Shown: positions 16,628 through 23,847 of the stretch, in pieces
How the letters are laid out: each line of letters starts with the position of its first letter
Numbering within the stretch: position 1 is the first letter of the stretch
Assembly (NCBI GenBank): GCA_021200475.1
Contig: JAJQGP010000069.1
Coordinates: forward strand, 1 to 34,885
DNA length: 34,885 nucleotides
DNA from: Lachnospiraceae bacterium
Lineage (GTDB): Bacteria > Bacillota > Clostridia > Lachnospirales > Lachnospiraceae
Direction: 5' to 3'
Program-made: the position numbers and the translations under genes
The notes under the pieces: generated by a model
Database searches by the model: none
Seen by the model: only the letters and a program-made list of their open reading frames with translations
Told to the model about the DNA's origin: nothing

Positions 16628-17503
16628 TCAAATAATAATCCTTTTCAAAAATTCCCGTATAACAGCGCGCACCTCCTGGCTCCAGAAATTTCCCTCATGC
16701 TCGCCGCCTTCGATCTGATAGGCTTCCACGGAAGCACCGCAATCCAGCAGACAATGGTACAGCTTTACCATTTCTGAAAAATTCACTACCGGATCTGCGT
16801 CCCCATGAAGGAGCAAAAATGGCGGATAAGTCCTGTCCTTCTGTACATGGCAGATGGGACTCATCTCACAGATTCTCTCCTGCCATTTTTCCTGATCCGG
16901 CCCGTACAGTCCGCCAAGCATTGCCGGCATAGTCGGGTCTTCGCTGTACTCATTTATAATATCCCGCATATCGGTCGGCCCAAAACAGCTCACAACCGCG
17001 CTGACTGCGTCGGAATAATCCGCATACTCCATTGTCTCATAACGCGGATCCCCCGCAGTAAGTCCCACCAGAAGCGCGGTATTTCCTCCGGAAGAAGTAC
17101 CCCAGATCACGACACGCCCCGGATCAATACAATACTGATCCGCATTTTTTCGAAGATAGCGAATCGCACATTTCACATCCTGCAGATAAGCCGGGAACGG
17201 ATGCCCCTCCTGATAATTGCGATGCCCGACGGTAGCGACCGCAAAACCTTCCCTTGCGTATGCGGAAAGCTGCGGTATCTCATTTTCCCGATCCGGCGTC
17301 GTCCAGACGCTGCCCTGAACAAACACAAGCAACGGATATCGCCCCGATGTAAGTTCCGGCTCCCTCGCGCTCCACGGAAGCAGAAGATCCAGTGTCTGCT
17401 CCTCTCCGGATTCCTTAGAATAGACGATGCCGCTTTTTAAAAAAGCCATTCCTTCTAAGGAAGGGTTGTTTTTCAGATGATGTATTTCCGGATAATTATT
17501 CAT
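16628..17503 (-). CDS. Alpha/beta hydrolase, esterase of the HSL / BD-FAE-like group
   Basis: A cytoplasmic serine hydrolase of 291 aa that probably removes acyl groups from small or carbohydrate esters. The nucleophile elbow is G135-T-S137-S-G139, the acid is probably D237 (HGDADPV) and the base H269 (GGEHEG). The usual HGG oxyanion motif is replaced by VQGSVW near residue 62-67. No signal peptide is seen. AAGGAGG lies before the start at 17503, so the 16 upstream in-frame residues are omitted. It stands between a convergent terminator and the HEPN gene. Substrate is not evident. Confidence 0.85.
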   Translation of the reverse strand: MNNYPEIHHLKNNPSLEGMAFLKSGIVYSKESGEEQTLDLLLPWSAREPELTSGRYPLLVFVQGSVWTTPDRENEIPQLSAYAREGFAVATVGHRNYQEGHPFPAYLQDVKCAIRYLRKNADQYCIDPGRVVIWGTSSGGNTALLVGLTAGDPRYETMEYADYSDAVSAVVSCFGPTDMRDIINEYSEDPTMPAMLGGLYGPDQEKWQERICEMSPICHVQKDRTYPPFLLLHGDADPVVNFSEMVKLYHCLLDCGASVEAYQIEGGEHEGNFWSQEVRAVIREFLKRIII

Positions 17504-17642
17504 GTTGTTTTTCCTCCTTAATAACCTGCAGCCGTTCAAAACAACGGCCATATCCCTGTGATTCGTTTCGGTTCGCGCGAAACGTCTTCCTTATCAATCC
17601 AATCCGTTTTGAATATATGCTGCCGGCTCTTCGCTTCAAAAG

Positions 17643-18155
17643 CTATAGTTTTTTCTTAAACATGATATAGTAACAATTCAATTCAAATTCTGTGCATTCT
17701 CTTTTATTTTCAGGAAGACACTGCAATAGCTTCGTCTTTACCTCCGGATCTTTTAAATCTTCCCTTAAAGAGTCCTGTATTCCATTTACTTCCATAAACC
17801 TTCTGACCTCAGTCATTGCCCGGTCAAGCTTTCTCTTCTCGACAAGAAAATCCATATTATAACGTGTTTCCGTTTCCCATTCACTCAGCATTTCCGCGTG
17901 ATCATCCAGCCATTCTGTTATGGTAAGATTCGCGCCATTATTCGAAACCATAGAAATCAATTTACTGATTTTATGAGAATATGGTACTGTCACACCCACA
18001 CATTCCAGAGCACCCTTTAAGATCTTTTCCACCGCCTGCTGCAAATGGTACGCGGCATTATTTAAAATCATCTCATCATTCATCTGCGCCCGCCATACCA
18101 TCTCCGCCGTTCGATAATCCATCCTCGCACTCCGGAATAACCGGATATCACACAT
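17643..18155 (-). CDS. HEPN domain protein, partner of a nucleotidyltransferase
   Basis: A 170-aa, mostly helical protein of the HEPN family. Typical features are the AAYHLQQAVEKILKGAL helix, PYSHKISKL and an ETETRYNMDF segment. The R-x4-6-H motif that defines RNase-active HEPN toxins is not visible: RYNMDF lacks the His. It may therefore bind nucleotide or RNA rather than cut RNA. GGAGGTGA lies 4 nt before the ATG. It begins 26 bp after the nucleotidyltransferase stop, the usual MNT-HEPN order in which the two form a complex. Toxin-antitoxin function is possible but not shown. Confidence 0.75.
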   Translation of the reverse strand: MCDIRLFRSARMDYRTAEMVWRAQMNDEMILNNAAYHLQQAVEKILKGALECVGVTVPYSHKISKLISMVSNNGANLTITEWLDDHAEMLSEWETETRYNMDFLVEKRKLDRAMTEVRRFMEVNGIQDSLREDLKDPEVKTKLLQCLPENKRECTEFELNCYYIMFKKKL

Positions 18156-18181
18156 AAAATCACCTCCAATCAAATAACCTT

Positions 18182-18550
18182 TTATGAAACAGGCAGCTTA
18201 CCATTCTGCCTTTCAAATAATAATAATCCGGTTCTGTCAATTTCCTGATACAGTCTGGAATCCGGAGACAGATTTGTAATCACGTCCACTTCACAGTCTA
18301 ATTCCGGAAAATTTTCTATCTTCTTATCTTTGTCATATTTTTCAATATAAAGATCAATATCACTATAGCTGTCGCACCGAAATTCCAGTGAGCTTCCAAA
18401 TAATACCAGTTTACGAATATTATCATCTTTTTTCAAAGCGGAAATAAGCACATCGACCCTTTTTTGCATAAGTGGATGAACACGGTTTGCATTAAAAAAA
18501 GAGACTCCATCCGTTACCGGAAAATCCCACATATTGTTATAATTATTCAT
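18182..18550 (-). CDS. Minimal nucleotidyltransferase (MNT), partner of HEPN
   Basis: A 122-aa protein with the polymerase-beta-fold signature G-S-x10-D-x-D (GSS...SDIDLY) and a third acidic strand in DCEVDVI, so the metal-binding set looks intact. In known MNT-HEPN pairs the MNT protein neutralises the HEPN partner by adding AMP or nucleotides. The start at 18550 is the first ATG and has AAGGAGG 11 nt upstream; a TTG at 18577 could add nine residues. An inverted repeat at 18599-18627 overlaps its likely promoter. Confidence 0.8.
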   Translation of the reverse strand: MNNYNNMWDFPVTDGVSFFNANRVHPLMQKRVDVLISALKKDDNIRKLVLFGSSLEFRCDSYSDIDLYIEKYDKDKKIENFPELDCEVDVITNLSPDSRLYQEIDRTGLLLFERQNGKLPVS

Positions 18551-18582
18551 CCTGATACTGACCTCCTTATGTGCCAACCAAG

Positions 18583-18672
18583 TGTATATTTGAACAAACG
18601 TAACTGTTCAGTACCTTCACAGTTACGGGAAAAAGTCCATTTAAAATCGCTGCGCGATGGGGCTTTTCCACG
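18583..18672. promoter_or_regulatory. Promoter with inverted repeats upstream of the MNT-HEPN pair
   Basis: CGTAACTGT (18599-18607) and ACAGTTACG (18619-18627) form a perfect 9-bp inverted repeat around an 11-nt centre. On the minus strand a weak promoter TGAACA-16-TATACA overlaps it. Just upstream, GGAAAA...TTTTCC encloses ATCGC-TGC-GCGAT (about 18628-18672), a nested hairpin. It could be an operator, an RNA structure or a dispersed repeat. Confidence 0.45.
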
Positions 18673-18727
18673 CATATTTTAGCATACTTCCTTCCACATG
18701 AACAGCTCGTTTATTTCTTCTATATCT

Positions 18728-19387
18728 TCACATCGTATCATATAATGGTCGTATCCGCTCATAAATCTGTGCGAAGTCCACCTCACATTCTCCCTGATAA
18801 ATCCCTAAAGGCACTTTATCCTCAAATCCATAAATTCTGGGAAAATCACTCTTTTCAAACTCATAAACAAAAACTCTCTTTTTGTCCGGATCTACGATCC
18901 AGTATTCGCGCACTCCTGCGTTTCTGTATTTTACCAGCTTCAGTCTGCGGTCTTTGGAAGATGTCGATTTTGATAAAACCTCTGCCACCATATCCGGAGC
19001 TCCAAACACACGTCCTTTCCGGAATTTTGATCGTTCACAGACAATCATCACGTCTGGCTGCACGACTGTCCTGTTATCACAATCCAATTGGACATCCACC
19101 GGAGCAATAAATATAAAACAGGGTCCTTTCTTTTTATCTATATAGTCTAAAAAATAGCTGCCAATCCGCTGGGAAACCGCCTGATGAATATAAGTCGGTG
19201 CCGCCATATCGTAAATCACACCATCAATCAGCTCCACGCGCTGGTCATCCGGCAGCGCCAGGTAATCCTCCAGCGTGTATTCGCCCTGCCGCTTTGCTTT
19301 CGCATATTCTGCCAGCGCTTCTGAGACAAAACAAAGCTCACTTTCCTCGAAGGAGTACTCCTTTACGCCGTTCTTCTTATCCGTCAT
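18728..19387 (-). CDS. Uma2 family (DUF820) PD-(D/E)xK nuclease-like protein
   Basis: A 219-aa protein whose core from about residue 38 matches Uma2. Visible family features are RVELIDGVIYDM, VVQPDVMIV (D112), DMVAEVLSKSTSSKDRRLK (E136, K150) and YRNAGVREYWIVDPDK. The PD-(D/E)xK catalytic residues appear intact. The first 37 residues are an extra helical segment rich in Glu, Lys and Ala. Uma2 genes are abundant in cyanobacteria and often travel with transposons; cellular role is poorly known. The promoter is at 19483-19511 on the minus strand. Its closeness to the MNT-HEPN pair makes this a small accessory block. Confidence 0.82.
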   Translation of the reverse strand: MTDKKNGVKEYSFEESELCFVSEALAEYAKAKRQGEYTLEDYLALPDDQRVELIDGVIYDMAAPTYIHQAVSQRIGSYFLDYIDKKKGPCFIFIAPVDVQLDCDNRTVVQPDVMIVCERSKFRKGRVFGAPDMVAEVLSKSTSSKDRRLKLVKYRNAGVREYWIVDPDKKRVFVYEFEKSDFPRIYGFEDKVPLGIYQGECEVDFAQIYERIRPLYDTM

Positions 19388-19482
19388 ACAAAATCCTCTT
19401 CTTTCCGTTTTTCATACTCTGCATCTGCGTTTTCAAAATCTGCGCCCCCAGTTGTAAAAATTTCTTCCATAGAATTTTATTT

Positions 19483-19511
19483 ATCATACCATTTTCATCT
19501 CATTTTTTCAA
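19483..19511 (-). promoter_or_regulatory. sigma-A promoter of the Uma2 gene
   Basis: On the minus strand TTGAAA (19506-19511) and TATGAT (19483-19488) are separated by 17 bp; the leader is about 90 nt. Confidence 0.6.
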
Positions 19512-19562
19512 CTATTTCCTCTTATTATTTATGTTGTATTCGCAAATATATTCAAAAACCAG

Positions 19563-19592
19563 TTGACGATTCGAACCTTTTCGTTGTATGAT
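19563..19592 (+). promoter_or_regulatory. sigma-A promoter of the ATP-grasp cluster
   Basis: TTGACG (19563-19568) and TATGAT (19587-19592) with an 18-bp spacer. Transcription would begin near 19599 and reach the first start codon after about 259 nt. That leader holds a terminator-like hairpin and a palindromic element. Confidence 0.6.
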
Positions 19593-19607
19593 AAGAAAAG
19601 ATCAAAC

Positions 19608-19642
19608 AAAGGCGTTTTGCATACTTGCATTGCGCCTTTTTT
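19608..19642 (+). terminator. Leader terminator or attenuator of the ATP-grasp cluster
   Basis: AAAGGCG (19608-19614) pairs with CGCCTTT (19633-19639), with an inner TGCA-TACT-TGCA stem, then six T. It sits only about 10-40 nt after the predicted transcription start, so most transcripts might stop here unless it is opened. Confidence 0.5.
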
Positions 19643-19699
19643 GCGCACTGCCGTATAAAGAGAGTTTTCTGCAAAGCATGCAACCCTTTCGAATGACCG

Positions 19700-19793
19700 G
19701 GCGGATTTCCGCCTGATCGGATAGGAGAACTGCTCTTTCCCCTATCCGCGCTGCGCCAGGAGGGTGTGGCGTTTATCCTGTCCGAAAGACAGG
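19700..19793. repeat. Palindromic element, copy 6
   Basis: Hairpins are GGCGGA/TCCGCC (19700-19713), CGGATAGG...CCTATCCG (19718-19748) and CCTGTC-CGAAA-GACAGG (19777-19793). The second hairpin and the following CTGCGCCAGG match the element at 1205-1245. With the promoter and the terminator this accounts for the 470-bp gap before the ATP-grasp gene. Confidence 0.55.
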
Positions 19794-19857
19794 GATGCTA
19801 CGCAGCGGGCGCGAGCGAAAAAACACAGCAAGTATTTCAGGAAAGAGAGGGGTTTTT

Positions 19858-21177
19858 ATGCAGGAGATGGATCTCTACCGCCATACAGATACGGTCAATG
19901 AGCTGCTGGCGCGGTACGGCGTAAAATTCGGTATTTACAAAAACAACGAATTCAAGGAACAGCTGTTTCCGTTTGACGCGATCCCGCGCGTGATCGAAGC
20001 AGAGGAATTCACGTATCTGGAAAAAGGCTTAAAGCAGCGTGTCATGGCGCTGAATCTGTTCATCAAGGATATTTACAGTGAGAAAAAAATCATCCGGGAC
20101 AAGATCGTGCCGGAAGAGTTTATCTATGCGTCAAGCGGGTATCTGGCGCAATGTGAAGGTGTCATGCCTCCGAAAGGCGTGTACGCGCATATTGCCGGGA
20201 TTGACCTGGTACAGGGCAAGGATAAAGAATGGTACATACTCGAAGACAACCTGCGCGTGCCGTCAGGCGCTTCTTATCCGATGATCGCGCGGGAGCTCTG
20301 CCGCAGGAGCAGCCCGCTGACCTTCCAGCAGACGCACATCGCGGACAACCGCAATTACGCGGAGCTGCTGCGCCGCACGATGGACTATGTCAATACCGGC
20401 GACCACACCGTCATCCTGACACCGGGCCGCTACAATTCGGCATACTTTGAGCACTCCTATCTGGCGGAGAAGACAGGGGCGCACCTTGTCACCGGCAGTG
20501 AACTGCTGGTGGAAAATGATCATCTGTATTTCATCGATTACTCCGGACGCAAGGAGCCGGTCGGCGCGGTATACCGCCGCATCTCAGACGAATACCTGGA
20601 TCCGATGAATTTCTACGAGGGGTCTCTGATCGGCATCCCGCACCTGTATGATATTTTCCGCAAGGGCAATGTCGCGCTGCTGAACGCACCGGGCAACGGC
20701 GTGGCAGATGACAAGGGCATTTACTACTTCGTGCCGAAGATGATCAAATACTACCTCGGCGAAGAGCCGATCCTGCACAACGCCCCGACCTATCTGCCTT
20801 TATATAAGGAAGATATGGATTATGTGCTGGAGCACTTTGACGACCTGGTACTCAAAGATGTCGCGGAAGCCGGCGGTTATGGCGTCCAGTTCGGCAACAA
20901 GATGACAAAGCAGGAAAAGGAAGACTTCATCGCGCTTCTGAAACGGGAGCCGCGGCGCTTTATCGCGCAGGAGGTCATCGACTTCCTTGATATTGATATT
21001 TTTGAAAACGGAGAATGCGTACCGCGCAAAGCGGATCTGCGTGCATTCGTGCTGATGGCGGATGAACCGCTGGTATGGAAGAGCGGACTGACCCGCTTCT
21101 CCCGCAACCCGGATTCGTTCATCGTCAACTCATCTCAGGGAGGAGGATTTAAAGACACATGGGTATTATCTCAGTAG
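19858..21177 (+). CDS. Circularly permuted ATP-grasp protein (DUF404/DUF407 type)
   Basis: A 439-aa predicted carboxylate-amine ligase with the permuted ATP-grasp fold, which in this family joins acids and amines using ATP. Recognisable blocks are the N-terminal VPRVIEAEEF-like region (about 43-54), YLAQCEGVMPPKG, YILEDNLRVPSGASY (the acidic ATP/metal region), LKDVAEAGGYGVQFG (the lysine and glycine loop) and the C-terminal KADLRAFVLM...TRFSR block. The full order is present. The start at 19858 has GAGAGGGG just upstream; 21 in-frame codons before it lie in repeat DNA. The stop overlaps the alpha-E gene by 19 nt. With alpha-E and transglutaminase neighbours this matches a conserved bacterial set thought to make or attach short peptides; product unknown. 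Confidence 0.88.
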   Translation: MQEMDLYRHTDTVNELLARYGVKFGIYKNNEFKEQLFPFDAIPRVIEAEEFTYLEKGLKQRVMALNLFIKDIYSEKKIIRDKIVPEEFIYASSGYLAQCEGVMPPKGVYAHIAGIDLVQGKDKEWYILEDNLRVPSGASYPMIARELCRRSSPLTFQQTHIADNRNYAELLRRTMDYVNTGDHTVILTPGRYNSAYFEHSYLAEKTGAHLVTGSELLVENDHLYFIDYSGRKEPVGAVYRRISDEYLDPMNFYEGSLIGIPHLYDIFRKGNVALLNAPGNGVADDKGIYYFVPKMIKYYLGEEPILHNAPTYLPLYKEDMDYVLEHFDDLVLKDVAEAGGYGVQFGNKMTKQEKEDFIALLKREPRRFIAQEVIDFLDIDIFENGECVPRKADLRAFVLMADEPLVWKSGLTRFSRNPDSFIVNSSQGGGFKDTWVLSQ

Positions 21178-21833
21178 AAAACACAGACCGCCTGTTCTGG
21201 CTCGGGCGGTACAGCGAGCGCGTTTATACCACCATTAAGCTGTTCGCGGAAAGCTTCGACACCATGATTGACATCGATGAAATGGGCAGTCTGGACGGTT
21301 TTTGTAAAAAACTGGAAATTCCAAACATTTACAAATCCGGAGAGGATTTTGTCGGCCGTTATTGCTTCGACCCGGAGGATCCGAACTCGATCTATTCCAA
21401 CCTGACCCGCGCCTACGACAACTGCATCGTACTGCGCGAGGAAATTGGCAGCGACACCATTTCCTACATCCAGCTTGCGATGTACGAGATGAATAAAGCT
21501 CGACTTTCCCCCTCACCGCTGATAGAGCTGCAGCACGTGCTCGACGACATTCTCGCGTTCTGGGGCATCGTAGACGACGAGATTGACAGCGAAAACGTCC
21601 GCAATATCATCAAGGTCGGCAAGCGTGTGGAGCGCCTCGATCTGTATGCCCGCCTGCATATGTCCCGCGAGGAACTCAAGTGCGAGGTAGACCGGCTTTC
21701 CGGCCGAATCTGGCGTACCTGCCTGAAATATCGGCAGTCCACCCTTGATGAATTGAGCCGGCTCGTCAACGCGCCGCGGATCGACTACATCACAATCGTT
21801 CAGAAGACGGAATCACTTCTGGAGGATTCCTGA
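21159..21833 (+). CDS. Alpha-E domain protein (DUF403)
   Basis: A 224-aa all-helical protein starting with the family hallmark ISVENTDRLFWLGRYSERV and containing LTRAYDNCIVLREEI and KVGKRVERLDLYARL, rich in helix-forming Glu, Leu and Arg. The alpha-E domain nearly always accompanies the permuted ATP-grasp protein, sometimes fused to it, and is presumed to be its partner; no reaction is known. GGAGGAGG lies inside the end of the ATP-grasp gene and the two coding regions overlap by 19 nt, so translation is likely coupled. About 120 bp separate it from the next gene, filled by a strong hairpin. Confidence 0.88.
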   Translation: MGIISVENTDRLFWLGRYSERVYTTIKLFAESFDTMIDIDEMGSLDGFCKKLEIPNIYKSGEDFVGRYCFDPEDPNSIYSNLTRAYDNCIVLREEIGSDTISYIQLAMYEMNKARLSPSPLIELQHVLDDILAFWGIVDDEIDSENVRNIIKVGKRVERLDLYARLHMSREELKCEVDRLSGRIWRTCLKYRQSTLDELSRLVNAPRIDYITIVQKTESLLEDS

Positions 21834-21867
21834 TTTCTTATGACTCTGGCTACCAGACACACCGCCT

Positions 21868-21915
21868 CGGGAAGTCAGATACCCCCATGCTGGCATCAGG
21901 GTATCTGACTTCCCG
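21868..21915. repeat. 17-bp perfect hairpin inside the ATP-grasp cluster
   Basis: The arm at 21868-21884 (CGGGAAGTCAGATACCC) and its exact complement at 21899-21915 enclose an inner ATGC/GCAT stem. No T run follows, so it is not a typical terminator. It may be an RNA processing or stability element, or an inserted palindrome. Confidence 0.75.
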
Positions 21916-21952
21916 GGAATAAAAACATAAACAGACTCCGGAGGATTCACGC

Positions 21953-22816
21953 ATGAAAGATCTGCTCTTTGAGTACGACATGCACCTGGATTTTGCACCG
22001 CCGGTCGAAGAACACCGCTTTACCCTGAAATGCATCCCTTTGACAGATGAACGACAATTGATTAACCGACTCGACGTGGAGATTTACCCGAAGGAGTTTT
22101 TGTCTACCGATAAAGACTCCTTTGGCAATTACAGCATTTACGGCTATACAAAGGGACAACACGACCGGTTTTTTGCCCGTGTCCGCGGGCAGGCGCGCAC
22201 CGGACTCGCGCCATACCTGACTGCCAAAGAAGAGCATCAGGTCGGACTGTTTAAATATCAGACCGACTACACCAGACCCGGACCTGCGATTTTGAAATTC
22301 GCGGAACAATTTGAAAGCGCTGCGGAAAAATACCGGAAATCGGGTGACGAAAATCAAACCCGCTTCCCTGAACGGGAAATTATTTCTACAGGCAGTGCGA
22401 CAGCCATATTCGATTTTGCCATCACACTCATGCATGGCCTTTACGAGAATTTTTCCTATGTGCAGGGTGTTACGGACGTCCGTACCACCGCGGAGGAGGC
22501 GATGGCGCTCGGCAAAGGCGTCTGTCAGGATTATTCCCACATCCTGCTCTCCCTGTGCCGGATCTGGAAGATTCCCTGCCGCTATGTGGTCGGCATGCTG
22601 ATCGGCGAAGGCCTGAGTCACGCCTGGGTCGAGGTCTGCAGCGGCGGCCGTTGGTACGCGCTCGACCCGACAAATAACCTGATCGTTGACGACCAGCACA
22701 TCAAAATCTCCGCCGGCCGCGATTATCACGACTGTATCGTCAGTCAGGGCGTCTTTGTGGGCCGCACCACACAGACACAGACGGTCGCGGTGCGGGTGAA
22801 GGAAATGAACCCGTAA
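21953..22816 (+). CDS. Transglutaminase-like cysteine protease/transpeptidase
   Basis: A 287-aa cytoplasmic protein with an N-terminal beta-rich domain (about 1-100) and a transglutaminase-like catalytic core. The triad is C191 (GKGVCQDYSH), H223 (LSHAWVEV) and D238 (ALDPTN), all present. In this family the domain cleaves or exchanges amide bonds. Beside the permuted ATP-grasp and alpha-E genes it could process the peptide product of the ligase. GGAGG lies 12 nt upstream of the start. No signal peptide was seen, unlike secreted members. Confidence 0.88.
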   Translation: MKDLLFEYDMHLDFAPPVEEHRFTLKCIPLTDERQLINRLDVEIYPKEFLSTDKDSFGNYSIYGYTKGQHDRFFARVRGQARTGLAPYLTAKEEHQVGLFKYQTDYTRPGPAILKFAEQFESAAEKYRKSGDENQTRFPEREIISTGSATAIFDFAITLMHGLYENFSYVQGVTDVRTTAEEAMALGKGVCQDYSHILLSLCRIWKIPCRYVVGMLIGEGLSHAWVEVCSGGRWYALDPTNNLIVDDQHIKISAGRDYHDCIVSQGVFVGRTTQTQTVAVRVKEMNP

Positions 22817-22818
22817 TT

Positions 22819-22833
22819 ATATTATCATAATAT
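22819..22833. promoter_or_regulatory. AT-rich palindrome between the transglutaminase and first M14 genes
   Basis: ATATTAT-C-ATAATAT is a perfect 15-nt palindrome 68 bp before the first M14 start. It could be an operator for a separate promoter here, but no good -10/-35 pair was found. Confidence 0.3.
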
Positions 22834-22900
22834 CCCAAATAGACCGTTATGTAAGCATAGTTTATAAAGAATATACCATTGACACAAGAAAGGGTATCCT

Positions 22901-23833
22901 ATGATACAGACAATCGCAAAAACCAATATGCCGGTGGATGAGGTGCTGCGCATCCGCAAGAATCACATCCAGCCGGAAAACATCTCTTCCTCAAAGCGCA
23001 TCAGCATTGTCACCGGCATCCACGGCGATGAGCTGGAGGGACAGTATGTCTGCTATGAAATTGCACGTAGAATAGAAGAACATCCGGAATGTCTGAAGGG
23101 GACGGTCGATATCTACCCTGCCCTAAATCCGTTCGGCATTGATTCCGTGACACGGGGCATCCCGGCCTTTGACCTTGATATGAACCGCATTTTTCCGGGA
23201 AATACAGACGGAGACATGAACGAATACCTTGCCGCAGAGATCATCCGCGATCTTCAGGGCTCCGATCTCTGTCTGGATATCCACGCGAGCAATATTTACC
23301 TGACGGAAATTCCGCAAATCCGTATCAATGAGCTGCACACGGAAACTCTGCTGCCCTGGGCAAAGCTCGCCAACGTTGACTTTATCTGGGTACACGGCAC
23401 GAGCACGGTATTGGAATCTACGCTTGCGTTCAGCCTGAACAGCCGGAATGTTCCGACCCTGGTGGTTGAAATGGGCGTCGGCATGCGCATCACAAAAGAA
23501 TATGGCGACCAGCTCACAGACGGCATCTTCCGCCTGATGAAAGAAATGGGCATCTGGACGGGTTCTGCACCGGAAGTGCGCACTCCCATCATCTCTGAAA
23601 ATCCTGACGACGTCGCCTTCCTGAACGCGCCCGTTTCCGGCATTTTTATCAAAACACGTTCTCATGGAAGCATGCTGAAAACAGGCGATGAGATCGGGCG
23701 GATCGTAGACCCGCTGCGCGGCACCCTGCTTGGCGTCATCACTGCCCCGGTCGACGGATGGCTGTTTACCGTACGGGAATATCCGGTCGTAGATGAAGGA
23801 TCTCTGCTTGCAAGGATTTTGCAGAATGTATAG
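22901..23833 (+). CDS. M14-family zinc hydrolase, AstE/AspA-like, active form
   Basis: A 310-aa metallohydrolase related to succinylglutamate desuccinylase and aspartoacylase, which cut an acyl or peptide amide bond. Zinc ligands are H41 and E44 (GIHGDE) and H128 (LDIHAS), with the catalytic glutamate probably E190 (VVEMGVG). The DMNRIFPG substrate-binding motif is at 93-100. The C-terminal 80 residues form a small beta domain (VSGIFIKTRSHGSML). AAAGGG lies 7 nt before the start. It follows the transglutaminase gene by 84 bp and the paralog follows 14 bp after its stop. It could trim the product of the ATP-grasp ligase; that is inference. Confidence 0.85.
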   Translation: MIQTIAKTNMPVDEVLRIRKNHIQPENISSSKRISIVTGIHGDELEGQYVCYEIARRIEEHPECLKGTVDIYPALNPFGIDSVTRGIPAFDLDMNRIFPGNTDGDMNEYLAAEIIRDLQGSDLCLDIHASNIYLTEIPQIRINELHTETLLPWAKLANVDFIWVHGTSTVLESTLAFSLNSRNVPTLVVEMGVGMRITKEYGDQLTDGIFRLMKEMGIWTGSAPEVRTPIISENPDDVAFLNAPVSGIFIKTRSHGSMLKTGDEIGRIVDPLRGTLLGVITAPVDGWLFTVREYPVVDEGSLLARILQNV

Positions 23834-23847
23834 AGGGGAGAATTGTT

